Positions 17,055 to 24,780 are shown, numbered from the stretch's first letter. The stretch: DNA of 64,000 nt from Gudongella sp034006985 (GCA_034006985.1 JAVERT010000002.1:124001-188000); one strand, 5' to 3'. Notes: a model not told the origin generated them from the sequence alone. Numbers and translations are program-made.

Positions 17055-17809
17055 AGGTTAAATTAATGAGATATACCCCTGATGGAGAGAAATTAATAGC
17101 TTCTGCAGCAAAACTTTGTTATTCTTCTGTTGGCATTGAAGAAATTGAAGAATCTTTGGATGAAAATAAAGTTGAATCATTTCTAAATCTTTTGGTTAAA
17201 ATGGGACACGAAAGTCCAATTGAACATATAAGCTTTACTTTTGGAATTGAAGGAGTATCTAGGACTTTGACTCATCAGTTGGTTAGACATAGAATTGGGT
17301 CTTATTCTCAGCAATCTCAAAGATATGTTAAACTTAATCAATTTGAATATATTATTCCTCCTCATATAAAAATGGATAAAGAGGCAGAAAAGATTTTTAT
17401 TCAAACAATGGAAACGTCACAAAAAGCATATGATAGCCTTGTAGATATTTTATATAATAAGCATTATTCGAACTATCTTGATTGTGGATTAGCTGAAAAA
17501 GAAGCAAAGTCAAAGTCTGAAAAAGAAGCGATTGAAGATGCTAGATATGTATTTCCAAATGCTTGTGAGACTAAGATAGTGGCTACTATGAATGCCAGAA
17601 GTCTTATGAATTTTTTTTCACTAAGAACTTGCAACAGAGCTCAGTGGGAAATAAGAAATCTAGCTATAGAGATGCTAAAAGAAGTTAAAAAGGTTTATCC
17701 TAGCCTATTTAGAAATGCAGGGCCGGGGTGCTTGAGGGGAGCATGTCCTGAAGGCGTTATGACTTGTGGTAAAATGGTAGAAGTTAGAGAGTTTTTTAAG
17801 ACGGTTTAA
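17051..17809 (+). CDS. thyX: flavin-dependent thymidylate synthase ThyX
   Basis: The 252-residue product carries the ThyX motif RHRxxSxxxxSxR as RHRIGSYSQQSQR at residues 79-91. Downstream MNARSLMNFFSLRTCNRAQWEIR is typical of the FAD/dUMP-binding region. It makes dTMP from dUMP using FAD and NAD(P)H. A CLRGACPEGVMTCG cysteine-rich tail is present. ATGA overlap with mrnC shows coupling. No thyA is seen in the window. Confidence 0.96.
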   Translation: MKVKLMRYTPDGEKLIASAAKLCYSSVGIEEIEESLDENKVESFLNLLVKMGHESPIEHISFTFGIEGVSRTLTHQLVRHRIGSYSQQSQRYVKLNQFEYIIPPHIKMDKEAEKIFIQTMETSQKAYDSLVDILYNKHYSNYLDCGLAEKEAKSKSEKEAIEDARYVFPNACETKIVATMNARSLMNFFSLRTCNRAQWEIRNLAIEMLKEVKKVYPSLFRNAGPGCLRGACPEGVMTCGKMVEVREFFKTV

Positions 17810-17825
17810 ACTAAAGGAGATTATT

Positions 17826-18566
17826 ATGAATGAAATATATGTTGCAGGAAGAAATCCTGTACTTGAATTATTAAAAACTGATAAACAAATTGATAAGCTT
17901 TATATCTTAAAAGGAGATTTAAAGGGGTCAATACAAAAGATAATAGGAATTGCAAAAGATAGAAAAATAGTAATGCAACAGGTTGATAAGGTTAAATTAG
18001 ATTCTATGTCAGATGGGAATGCTCATCAGGGAGTAGTTGCACTAGTGACAGGGTATGAATATTCGAGTGTTTCTGAAATTTTAAAACTGGCATCTGATAA
18101 AGGTGAAAGTCCATTTTTAGTTGTTCTAGATGGTATTGAAGATACTCATAATCTGGGTGCGATAGCTAGAACTGCTGAGTGTGCAGGAGTTCATGGTATT
18201 ATTATACCCAAGAGAAGAGCAGCTATGGTAAATCAAACTGTTTATAAAAGCTCAGCAGGAGCTGTGGAGCATATTAAAATTGCTCAAGTTACAAATATTT
18301 CTCAAACGATTGATGATTTGAAAAAAGCTGGGATATGGTTATATGGAGCCGATGCGGATAGTGAGCAAGAGTATTACAAAACAAAGTTAACTGGACCTAT
18401 TGCACTTGTAATAGGAAATGAAGGTAAGGGAGTATCTAAAATAATTAAAGAAAAGTGTGACTTTCTAGTTAAGATACCAATGAAAGGGGAAATAGGATCT
18501 TTAAATGCTTCTAATGCAGCCTCGATACTAATTTATGAGGTAGTCAGACAGTCAAATGAAGAATAA
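17826..18566 (+). CDS. rlmB: TrmH-family 23S rRNA (guanosine-2'-O) methyltransferase
   Basis: The 246-residue SpoU methyltransferase has an N-terminal L30e-like substrate-binding part (to about residue 80) and the SPOUT knot motifs DGIEDTHNLGAIARTAE, LVIGNEGKGVS and IPMKGEIGSLNASNAASI. It most likely 2'-O-methylates G2251 of 23S rRNA. It overlaps the next gene by 11 bases. TrmH-like tRNA targets remain possible, but gene order (cysS-mrnC-thyX-rlmB-yacP-sigH) matches rlmB. Confidence 0.94.
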   Translation: MNEIYVAGRNPVLELLKTDKQIDKLYILKGDLKGSIQKIIGIAKDRKIVMQQVDKVKLDSMSDGNAHQGVVALVTGYEYSSVSEILKLASDKGESPFLVVLDGIEDTHNLGAIARTAECAGVHGIIIPKRRAAMVNQTVYKSSAGAVEHIKIAQVTNISQTIDDLKKAGIWLYGADADSEQEYYKTKLTGPIALVIGNEGKGVSKIIKEKCDFLVKIPMKGEIGSLNASNAASILIYEVVRQSNEE

Positions 18567-19083
18567 GAACAAAACAACAGAGTATTTATTTGTAGATGGG
18601 TATAATATAATAAATGCTTGGGATAAATTAAAAGAGCTTTCGAAAGAAAACTTAGAAGAAGCTAGAAATGAGTTGCTTGAGATACTAGCCGAGTATAAGC
18701 ATTATTCAGGTATAGAAGTATATGTGATATTTGATGCATATGCAGTAAAAGGAAGTGTCAGGAGTGAAGAGTGCTTTAAGGGAGTTTATGTTGTTTATAC
18801 CAAGGAGAATGAGTTAGCGGATCATTATATAGAGCGAGTTTTAGATGAAATTGGTAGGGATTTTAATATCAGAGTTGCCACTTCTGATTGGGTAGAGCAG
18901 CAGATAGTTCTTTCAAGAGGAGGAACTCGAGTATCAGCTAGAGAATTAGAGTCAGAAGTAGAATATTTTAAAAATACCGTAAAAAGAAAGATTAAAAAAG
19001 CTAACTTGAAGAATAGCACAGGATTAGGTAAACTTGAAGATAGCTTAGTTAATAGATTAAAAGATTGGGATAAAAACATCTAA
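18556..19083 (+). CDS. yacP: YacP-type NYN/PIN-like nuclease (Rae1 family)
   Basis: The 175-residue protein has LFVDGYNIINAWDKL near the N-terminus and IFDAY in the middle. ADHYIERV and RVATSDWVEQQIVLSRGG follow, the acidic-residue pattern of NYN domains. The Bacillus homologue (Rae1/YacP) is a ribosome-associated mRNA endonuclease. It overlaps rlmB and directly precedes sigH, the usual order. Confidence 0.92.
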   Translation: MKNKNKTTEYLFVDGYNIINAWDKLKELSKENLEEARNELLEILAEYKHYSGIEVYVIFDAYAVKGSVRSEECFKGVYVVYTKENELADHYIERVLDEIGRDFNIRVATSDWVEQQIVLSRGGTRVSARELESEVEYFKNTVKRKIKKANLKNSTGLGKLEDSLVNRLKDWDKNI

Positions 19084-19110
19084 GTGTTCAATGCATCAAG
19101 GAGGTTTGTA

Positions 19111-19755
19111 ATGGTCTTTTCAGGTATTAGCTTAGAGATTAGAGAAAAATACAATATAAAACCTGATGAGCAAGTAGTCATCTTAGCTAATTCAGGAAAT
19201 CTAGAAGCGTTAGAGTATTTAATAATAAAGTACAAATCTTTAGTTAAATCAAAAGTATTTACTTATTATATAGTTGGAGCAGATAGAGATGATATAATTC
19301 AAGAGGGTATGATAGGACTTTATAAAGCTATAAAGAGCTTTGATGAAAAAAAATCGAGCTCTTTTAAAAACTTTGCAGATATGTGTGTAACTAGCCAGAT
19401 AATTACAGCTATAAAGACAGCTAGCAGACAAAAGCATATGCCTTTAAATAAATCTATTTCCTTAAATAAACCGCTTTATGGAGAAAATTCAAATAGTAGT
19501 ATTATAGATAGTATTGAGTCAGCATCTTCTAAAGATCCTATGGATATATTTATAAGCAAAGAAGACTTAGATTTAATGGAAAAAAAGATTCAGGGAATGT
19601 TAAGCTCATTAGAAAGAAATGTGCTAACTAATTATCTGGAGGGGAAAAGTTATGAAGAAATTGGATTTGATCTTAGTATAAATCCTAAGTCTATCGACAA
19701 TGCAATTCAAAGAATAAAAAGAAAAGTTGAAAGATATGTTATCAACAGAGTATGA
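19111..19755 (+). CDS. sigH: RNA polymerase sigma-H factor
   Basis: The 214-residue sigma-70-family protein has region 2 with DDIIQEGMIGLYKAIKSFDE (core binding and -10 recognition), a short linker and region 4 (NVLTNYLEGKSYEEIGFDL, a helix-turn-helix). SigH drives early stationary-phase and sporulation genes. The frame stays open to 19084, but AAGGAGG at 19098-19104 with 6-base spacing marks ATG 19111 as the start. It is the last gene of the cysS-rlmB cluster. Confidence 0.94.
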   Translation: MVFSGISLEIREKYNIKPDEQVVILANSGNLEALEYLIIKYKSLVKSKVFTYYIVGADRDDIIQEGMIGLYKAIKSFDEKKSSSFKNFADMCVTSQIITAIKTASRQKHMPLNKSISLNKPLYGENSNSSIIDSIESASSKDPMDIFISKEDLDLMEKKIQGMLSSLERNVLTNYLEGKSYEEIGFDLSINPKSIDNAIQRIKRKVERYVINRV

Positions 19756-19758
19756 GTA

Positions 19759-19787
19759 TTGACAATAATTAGAATCAATAGTACAAT
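19759..19787 (+). promoter_or_regulatory. promoter of tRNA-Thr / tuf
   Basis: TTGACA at 19759-19764 and TACAAT at 19782-19787, with a 17-base spacer, stand 13 bases before the tRNA. No terminator lies between the tRNA and tuf, so both are probably on one transcript. Confidence 0.85.
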
Positions 19788-19799
19788 ATCATATTGTAA

Positions 19800-19875
19800 G
19801 CCCACGTAGCTCAGTAGGTAGAGCACTTGCATGGTAAGCAAGAGGTCACCGGTTCAAATCCGGTCGCGGGCTCCA
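19800..19875 (+). tRNA. tRNA-Thr (anticodon GGT)
   Basis: A 76-base cloverleaf ends in encoded CCA. The anticodon stem is CTTGC/GCAAG around loop ATGGTAA (anticodon GGT, threonine codon ACC/ACT). The T arm is ACCGG/CCGGT around TTCAAAT. The acceptor stem pairs GCCCACG with CGCGGGC except for an A-C mismatch at the fifth pair. Confidence 0.95.
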
Positions 19876-19923
19876 TAGAGAATTAGAGACACACGGGAGA
19901 GTTTACTAAACTATTATCTTTAA

Positions 19924-21162
19924 GGAGGAATAAAAAATGGGTAAGCAAAAATTTGAAAGAACAAAACCACACGTTAATGTTGGAACAATAGGACACGTAG
20001 ACCACGGTAAAACTACATTAACAGCAGCAATAACACTTGTATTAAACAAGAAATTTGGAACAGGCGAGTTTATAGACTACGCACATATTGACAAGGCACC
20101 AGAAGAGAGAGAAAGAGGAATAACAATTTCAACATCTCACGTAGAGTACGAAACAGCAAATAGACACTACGCACATGTAGACTGCCCAGGCCATGCTGAC
20201 TATGTAAAAAACATGATTACAGGAGCAGCACAAATGGATGGAGCGATTTTAGTAGTATCAGCAGCAGATGGTCCAATGCCACAAACAAGAGAACATATAC
20301 TATTATCAAGGCAAGTAGGAGTACCAAAAATAGTAGTATTCTTAAATAAAGAAGACCAAGTAGATGATCCAGAACTAATAGAGCTAGTAGAGATGGAAGT
20401 AAGAGAACTATTAAGCGAATATGATTTCGATGGAGACAATACACCAATAGTAGTAGGATCAGCATTAAAAGCTCTAGAAGAGCCAGAAGGCCCATGGGCA
20501 GATAAAATAATGGCACTAATGGATGCAGTAGATGAGTACATTCCAAAACCAGAAAGAGAAATCGACAAACCATTCTTAATGCCAGTAGAGGATGTATTCT
20601 CAATTACAGGAAGAGGAACAGTAGCAACAGGAAGAGTAGAACGAGGAGTAGTAAAAACAGGAGACAACGTACAAATAGTAGGACTTACAGAAGAACCAAG
20701 AACAGTAGTAGTAACAGGAGTAGAAATGTTCAAGAAATTGCTAGATGAAGCACAAGCAGGAGATAACATCGGAGTACTATTAAGAGGAGTACAAAGAGAC
20801 GATATCCAAAGAGGTCAAGTACTAGCAAAACCAGGAAGTATAAAACCACATACAAAATTCGAGTCAGAAGTATTTGTACTAAGTAAAGAAGAGGGTGGAA
20901 GACATACGCCATTCTTTAATGGATACAGACCACAATTCTACTTTAGAACAACAGATGTAACAGGAGATATCCAGTTAGAAGAAGGAGTAGAAATGGTAAT
21001 GCCAGGAGACAACGCAAGATTTACAATTGAGCTAATCACACCAATAGCAATGGATGAAGGATTAAGATTTGCTATAAGAGAAGGTGGAAGAACAGTAGGA
21101 GCTGGCGTTGTAACTAAAGTTTCTGAGTAAAATATAGATATATATTAAAAAAAATAAAAGAC
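19924..21162 (+). repeat. long direct repeat, tuf copy 1
   Basis: This segment recurs at 35836-37073. Identity begins at the ribosome site GGAGGAATAAAAA, covers the whole gene and runs about 35 bases past the stop. The only difference I found is one base in a poly-A run (8 versus 7 As). Confidence 0.9.
19937..21130 (+). CDS. tuf: elongation factor Tu (copy 1)
   Basis: The 397-residue GTPase has the G1 loop GHVDHGKT, RGITI (G2/switch I), DCPGH (G3), NKED (G4) and GSALK (G5), followed by two beta-barrel domains. It delivers aminoacyl-tRNA to the ribosome. The protein is identical to the second copy at 35849. Codons are strongly A-ending (GTA, GGA, ACA, CCA), more so than neighbouring genes. 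It lies downstream of tRNA-Thr, separate from the str operon. Confidence 0.98.
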   Translation: MGKQKFERTKPHVNVGTIGHVDHGKTTLTAAITLVLNKKFGTGEFIDYAHIDKAPEERERGITISTSHVEYETANRHYAHVDCPGHADYVKNMITGAAQMDGAILVVSAADGPMPQTREHILLSRQVGVPKIVVFLNKEDQVDDPELIELVEMEVRELLSEYDFDGDNTPIVVGSALKALEEPEGPWADKIMALMDAVDEYIPKPEREIDKPFLMPVEDVFSITGRGTVATGRVERGVVKTGDNVQIVGLTEEPRTVVVTGVEMFKKLLDEAQAGDNIGVLLRGVQRDDIQRGQVLAKPGSIKPHTKFESEVFVLSKEEGGRHTPFFNGYRPQFYFRTTDVTGDIQLEEGVEMVMPGDNARFTIELITPIAMDEGLRFAIREGGRTVGAGVVTKVSE

Positions 21163-21186
21163 TGGGTCTTTTCGACTGGTCTTTTT
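21156..21186 (+). terminator. terminator after tuf copy 1
   Basis: AAAAGACTGG (21156-21165) pairs with CTGGTCTTTT (21176-21185) as a 10-bp stem including G-T pairs, and a T run follows. A shorter alternative hairpin (AAAAGAC with GTCTTTT at 21166-21172) is possible. Confidence 0.75.
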
Positions 21187-21232
21187 ATTCTCTAACTAGT
21201 TATAATTGGAGGATTTATAAGAGAATTATTTA

Positions 21233-21261
21233 TTGACATGAAATATGATTTATGATAGTTT
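21233..21261 (+). promoter_or_regulatory. candidate promoter of rpmG-secE-nusG
   Basis: A perfect -35 TTGACA lies at 21233-21238. The -10 is unclear (TAGTTT at 17 bases or GATAGT at 15). The position after the tuf terminator and before rpmG supports a promoter. Confidence 0.5.
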
Positions 21262-21348
21262 ATATAAGTAGTGTTTTAAAATGGGATATTGTGCCCAAAG
21301 AATATATTTATATAGATAGCTTCGCTAAAGAATTAGGAGGTGTGATAA

Positions 21349-21498
21349 ATGAGAGATAGAGTCACATTAGCGTGTACAGAATGCAAACAAAGAAATTATA
21401 CTACAAAAAAGAATAAAAAGAATACGACTGAGAGAATTGAATTGAATAAATACTGTAAATTCTGTAAAAAACACACTGCTCACAAGGAAACAAAATAA
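21349..21498 (+). CDS. rpmG: 50S ribosomal protein L33, zinc-binding form
   Basis: The 49-codon gene has TAGGAGGTGTG before its ATG. The product has CTEC and CKFC pairs, the zinc-ribbon (C+) form of L33, and the usual YTTKKNKKNT core. It is first in an operon with secE and nusG, the standard order. Confidence 0.96.
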   Translation: MRDRVTLACTECKQRNYTTKKNKKNTTERIELNKYCKFCKKHTAHKETK

Positions 21499-21519
21499 TC
21501 TAAATAAGGAAGTGAAACT

Positions 21520-21729
21520 ATGGCAGGCGCAGGAACTGTAAAATCCAGAGATAGATTGGCTGTTTACTTTAGAGGTGTAAAATCGGAATTGAAGAAGGTT
21601 ATATGGCCAAGTAAAAAAGAACTAATGAATTATACAGGAGTTGTAATATTTGTAAGTTCTTTAGTAGCTATGATAGTCTATATTCTTGATGCATTTATAC
21701 GTGGTGGATTATCGCTGATAATATCGTAA
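21520..21729 (+). CDS. secE: preprotein translocase subunit SecE
   Basis: The 69-residue protein has the amphipathic FRGVKSELKKVIWPSKKELM segment followed by a single membrane helix (VVIFVSSLVAMIVYILDAF). This is the minimal Gram-positive form. It clamps SecY in the Sec translocon. It is located between rpmG and nusG. Confidence 0.96.
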   Translation: MAGAGTVKSRDRLAVYFRGVKSELKKVIWPSKKELMNYTGVVIFVSSLVAMIVYILDAFIRGGLSLIIS

Positions 21730-21750
21730 TACAAGGGAGGGAAGGGACAC

Positions 21751-22320
21751 TTGAGTCCCTATTATATGACGGATATGGAAATAAGTAGAGAAGAGAGAGC
21801 CAAGGATGCTAAGTGGTATGTAGTTCATACTTATTCTGGTCATGAAAACAAAGTAAAGGCTAACCTTGAAAAAATGGTAGAAAACAGAGGCATGATAGAC
21901 GATATATTTGAAGTAGCTGTCCCAACAGAAGAATATATTGACACAAAGTCCGGGAAAAAGGTACTGAAAGAACGAAAAATGTTTCCGGGCTATGTTCTCG
22001 TTAAGATGATTATAAATGATGAATCATGGTATATGGTAAGAAATACTAGAGGAGTAACAGGATTTGTCGGGCCATCTTCTAAACCCATACCGCTTTCAGA
22101 CAAGGAAGTAGTAGCGCTAGGTGTACAAAAGAATATAGCTATGCCTTCTGTTGACTATAAGTCAAAGGATCCAATAAAAGTTACATCTGGGCCTTTTGAA
22201 AACTTCATCGGAATTATTGATACTATAAATATCGAGAAAAGAAAAGTTAAGGTTTTTGTCTCAATGTTTGGAAGAGAAACTCTTGTAGAGTTAGAAATTG
22301 ATCAGATAGAAAAAGTTTAA
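21751..22320 (+). CDS. nusG: transcription termination/antitermination factor NusG
   Basis: The 189-residue product has an NGN domain (KWYVVHTYSGHENKVKANLE, MFPGYVLVKM, RNTRGVTGFVG) and a C-terminal KOW domain (VTSGPFENFIGIID). It binds RNA polymerase and couples it to ribosomes or pausing signals. The start chosen is TTG 21751, after a purine-rich AGGGAGGGAAGGG. ATG 21766 and 21775 lack their own ribosome site. The TTG sits in the loop of a GGGAC/GTCCC hairpin (21744-21759). Confidence 0.94.
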   Translation: MSPYYMTDMEISREERAKDAKWYVVHTYSGHENKVKANLEKMVENRGMIDDIFEVAVPTEEYIDTKSGKKVLKERKMFPGYVLVKMIINDESWYMVRNTRGVTGFVGPSSKPIPLSDKEVVALGVQKNIAMPSVDYKSKDPIKVTSGPFENFIGIIDTINIEKRKVKVFVSMFGRETLVELEIDQIEKV

Positions 22321-22376
22321 TATTTAAGAAGTATAATTTAGTTTTATAAGCAATGATGCTTTATAAATAGTAGTAA

Positions 22377-22403
22377 GTGGGAGGGATTTTCCCGCTAAAC
22401 CAC
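22377..22403 (+). promoter_or_regulatory. hairpin motif upstream of rplK (candidate L1-type leader, copy 1)
   Basis: GTGGGAGG at the 5' side and CCAC at the 3' side enclose AT-TTCCC-GCTAA. GTGG pairs with CCAC and GGGA with TCCC. A very similar element precedes rplA at 22858-22883. Duplication ahead of two co-regulated ribosomal genes suggests a ribosomal protein binding site. L1 is the family precedent for this operon. Confidence 0.6.
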
Positions 22404-22425
22404 ATTGAAATGAGGAGGTGGAATT

Positions 22426-22851
22426 ATGGCTAAAAAAGTCATAGCTCTAGTTAAATTACAAATACCAGCTGGAAAAGCGACACCAGCTCCACCTGTAGGA
22501 ACAGCATTAGGACCTCACGGAGTAAATATTATGCAATTTACTAAAGAGTTTAATGCAAAAACTGCAGATCAACCAGGAATGATAATACCAGTAGTTTTAA
22601 CAGTTTATCAAGACAGATCTTTTTCTTTTATCACAAAGACACCACCAGTGCCAGTGTTAATTAAAAAAGCTGTAGGAATTGAATCAGGCTCAGGGGAACC
22701 AAATAAGAAAAAAGTTGCTACATTAACCAAGGCTGATATGAGACAAATTGCAGAGGTTAAAATGCCAGACTTAAATGCAGGATCAGTAGAGGCTGCTATG
22801 AGAATGGTAGCAGGAACTGCTAGAAGTATGGGAGTAGAAGTAGAAAAATAA
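22426..22851 (+). CDS. rplK: 50S ribosomal protein L11
   Basis: The 141-residue product has IALVKLQIPAGKATPAPPVG at the N-terminus, GPHGVNIMQF and the C-terminal RNA-binding part ending GTARSMGVEVE. It sits at the GTPase-associated centre and is needed for the stringent response. GAGGAGGTGG precedes the ATG. Confidence 0.98.
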   Translation: MAKKVIALVKLQIPAGKATPAPPVGTALGPHGVNIMQFTKEFNAKTADQPGMIIPVVLTVYQDRSFSFITKTPPVPVLIKKAVGIESGSGEPNKKKVATLTKADMRQIAEVKMPDLNAGSVEAAMRMVAGTARSMGVEVEK

Positions 22852-22857
22852 TTATTA

Positions 22858-22883
22858 GTGGGAGGATATTCCGTTAATACCAC
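22858..22883 (+). promoter_or_regulatory. hairpin motif upstream of rplA (candidate L1-type leader, copy 2)
   Basis: GTGGGAGGATATTCC-GTTAATA-CCAC has the same order of blocks as the element before rplK: GTGGGAGG, AT, TTCC, TAA, CCAC. It starts 7 bases after the rplK stop and ends at the AAGGAGG ribosome site of rplA (22884-22890), so folding could hide that site. Confidence 0.6.
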
Positions 22884-22899
22884 AAGGAGGTTTATTAGT

Positions 22900-23598
22900 A
22901 TGCCAAAAAGAGGTAAGAATTATCAAGATAGTATGAAGATTTTGGATAGAACTAAACTCTATGATACAGTAGAAGCTATAGAATTAGTTCAACAAACAGC
23001 AAAAGCTAAGTTTGATGAAACTATAGAACTTTCTGTAAGACTTGGTGTAGACCCAAGACATGCAGACCAACAAGTTAGAGGCGCAGTAGTATTGCCACAT
23101 GGTACAGGTAAAACTAGAACTGTATTAGTAATAGCTAAAGGCGATAAAGTTAAAGAAGCTGAAGACGCTGGAGCAGATTTTGTAGGTGGAGAAGAAATGG
23201 TTACTAAAATCCAAACAGAAGGATGGATGGATTTTGATGTAGTAGTTGCTACACCTGATATGATGGGCGTTGTTGGTAAGATTGGTAGAGTGTTAGGACC
23301 AAAAGGACTTATGCCAAACCCAAAATCTGGTACAGTTACATTTGATATTGAAAAAGCTGTTAATGATATTAAAGCCGGTAAAGTTGAGTATAGAGTAGAT
23401 AAAGCTAGTATTGTAAATGTTCCAATAGGGAAAGCTTCTTTTGGATCACAAAAGCTTAAAGAAAACTTCGTTGCGCTTACAGATGCTTTAATAAAAGCTA
23501 GACCAGCTGCAGCTAAAGGTAGATACATGAAAACCGTTACACTATCAAGCACAATGGGCCCTGGAATTAAAATTAATCCAGCAAAAATCAGCGAGTAG
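22900..23598 (+). CDS. rplA: 50S ribosomal protein L1
   Basis: The 232-residue product has MPKRGKNYQDSMKILD at the N-terminus, then LGVDPRHADQQVRG and GRVLGPKGLMPNPKSGTVT, the L1 signature. AAGGAGG 9 bases upstream marks ATG 22900, although the frame is open to 22858. L1 binds the 23S stalk and in other bacteria also its own mRNA. Confidence 0.97.
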   Translation: MPKRGKNYQDSMKILDRTKLYDTVEAIELVQQTAKAKFDETIELSVRLGVDPRHADQQVRGAVVLPHGTGKTRTVLVIAKGDKVKEAEDAGADFVGGEEMVTKIQTEGWMDFDVVVATPDMMGVVGKIGRVLGPKGLMPNPKSGTVTFDIEKAVNDIKAGKVEYRVDKASIVNVPIGKASFGSQKLKENFVALTDALIKARPAAAKGRYMKTVTLSSTMGPGIKINPAKISE

Positions 23599-23627
23599 TT
23601 GACAAAGCTTTATTGTACTGGTATAAT
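23599..23627 (+). promoter_or_regulatory. promoter of rplJ-rplL
   Basis: TTGACA (23599-23604) starts on the base after the rplA stop codon, and TATAAT (23622-23627) follows with a 17-base spacer, a full consensus promoter. Confidence 0.92.
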
Positions 23628-23649
23628 CAATTTGTTAATAAAATAAAGA

Positions 23650-23750
23650 ACTGCAGACAGTAGGAGCCGACAGGCTTAATATCCTACCGAGGTTAGAAAC
23701 GACTAAGAAATTTTAGGGTCTCTACGTGTCTGCGTGGAGGCCTTTATTTT
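23650..23750 (+). promoter_or_regulatory. L10 leader with intrinsic attenuator
   Basis: GCAGACAGTAGGAGCC and AATATCCTACCGAGG are the conserved parts of the ribosomal L10(L12)4 mRNA leader. GCAGACA (23653-23659) pairs with TGTCTGC (23727-23733). That segment is also the loop of a 10-bp terminator hairpin (23717-23726 with 23733-23742) followed by TTTATTTTT. The leader can therefore form the protein-binding fold or the terminator. Confidence 0.92.
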
Positions 23751-23778
23751 TACTTAAAACACAGGAGGTGAACAGCAG

Positions 23779-24306
23779 ATGAAGGAACAAACCCTTCAAG
23801 CTAAAACAAGTGTTATAGATGAAATCAAAGAAAAAATCAAGTCAGCACAAGCTATGGTTTTAGTTGATTACAGAGGACTAGATGTAGCTCAACTTACAGA
23901 GTTGAGAAAGATGTATAGAGAAGCTGGAGTCGAGTATAAAGTATACAAAAATACTATGATGAAGTTTGCATTTAAAGATTTAGGTTATGAGGAATTTAAT
24001 GAGTTTCTTAAAGGACCATCAGCAATTGCATTTGGTGTAAATGATCCAGTTGCTGCAGCAAAAGTAACCGCAGAATTCTCTAAGAAGAATGAAAAGCTAG
24101 AGATAAAAGCGGGTATTGTAGATGGAAATATAATTGATATTGAAGGAGTTAAAAGCTTAGCAGAACTTCCATCAAGAGAAGTTCTTGTAGCTCAAGTACT
24201 AGGAGGCTTAAATGCTCCAATTCAAGGATTCGCAAATGTACTTCAAGGTACAATTAGAAGTTTGGCAATAGTATTAAATGCAATAGCAGAGAAAGAGGCA
24301 GCTTAA
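23779..24306 (+). CDS. rplJ: 50S ribosomal protein L10
   Basis: The 175-residue product has the conserved VLVDYRGLDVAQLTELRKMYREAGVEYKV and the KNT(M)MKFAF core. A C-terminal helix binds L7/L12 dimers. It is the base of the ribosomal stalk and, by family knowledge, regulator of its own leader. AGGAGGTGAACAGCAG precedes the ATG. Confidence 0.97.
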   Translation: MKEQTLQAKTSVIDEIKEKIKSAQAMVLVDYRGLDVAQLTELRKMYREAGVEYKVYKNTMMKFAFKDLGYEEFNEFLKGPSAIAFGVNDPVAAAKVTAEFSKKNEKLEIKAGIVDGNIIDIEGVKSLAELPSREVLVAQVLGGLNAPIQGFANVLQGTIRSLAIVLNAIAEKEAA

Positions 24307-24339
24307 AAAAATAAAATGATATTTTGGAGGGATTTATAA

Positions 24340-24717
24340 ATGGCAAGTGAAAAAGTATTAAATCTAATAGAAGAAGTTAAAGGATTAACAGTATTGGAAT
24401 TATCTGAACTAGTTAAAGCTTTAGAAGAAGAGTTCGGCGTAAGTGCATCAGCACCTATGGCAGCAGCAGCTCCAGCAGCAGCGGCAGCAGCAGTAGAAGA
24501 AGAACAAACTGAATTTGATGTAATCTTATCTGCAGTTGGACAAGAAAAAATCAAAGTAATTAAAGCAGTAAGAGAAATAACTGGATTAGGATTAAAAGAA
24601 GCAAAAGAATTAGTAGATAATGCACCAAAAGCAGTTAAAGAAGCAGCATCTAAAGATGAAGCAGCAACTATGAAAGCTAAACTTGAAGAAGTTGGAGCTA
24701 CTGTAGAAGTTAAATAA
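24340..24717 (+). CDS. rplL: 50S ribosomal protein L7/L12
   Basis: The 125-residue acidic protein has an N-terminal dimerisation domain, an alanine-rich hinge (AAAAPAAAAAAVEEE, about residues 43-57) and the globular GQEKIKVIKAVREITGLGLKEAK domain that recruits GTPase factors. Terminator at 24727 follows. Confidence 0.98.
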   Translation: MASEKVLNLIEEVKGLTVLELSELVKALEEEFGVSASAPMAAAAPAAAAAAVEEEQTEFDVILSAVGQEKIKVIKAVREITGLGLKEAKELVDNAPKAVKEAASKDEAATMKAKLEEVGATVEVK

Positions 24718-24726
24718 TTAAATGAT

Positions 24727-24759
24727 AAAAAAGCTTTCAAATAGAGAGCTTTTTTTTTT
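24727..24759 (+). terminator. terminator after rplL
   Basis: A 12-bp A/T-rich stem (24727-24738 with 24744-24755, one G-T) is followed by a continued T run. rpoB has its own promoter 22 bases downstream. Confidence 0.85.
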
Positions 24760-24780
24760 CTCATTTTAGAAAAAACAAAT

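Noticed and set aside
19084..19110. GTG start for sigH at 19084
   Set aside because: The AAGGAGG at 19098-19104 points to ATG 19111, and the extra residues do not resemble sigma-H.
20200..20912. Long reverse-strand open frames inside tuf (189, 128 and 60 codons), repeated at 36112-36824
   Set aside because: They are by-products of the A-ending codon bias of tuf. They have no ribosome sites or recognisable domains, and they recur only because the two tuf genes are identical.
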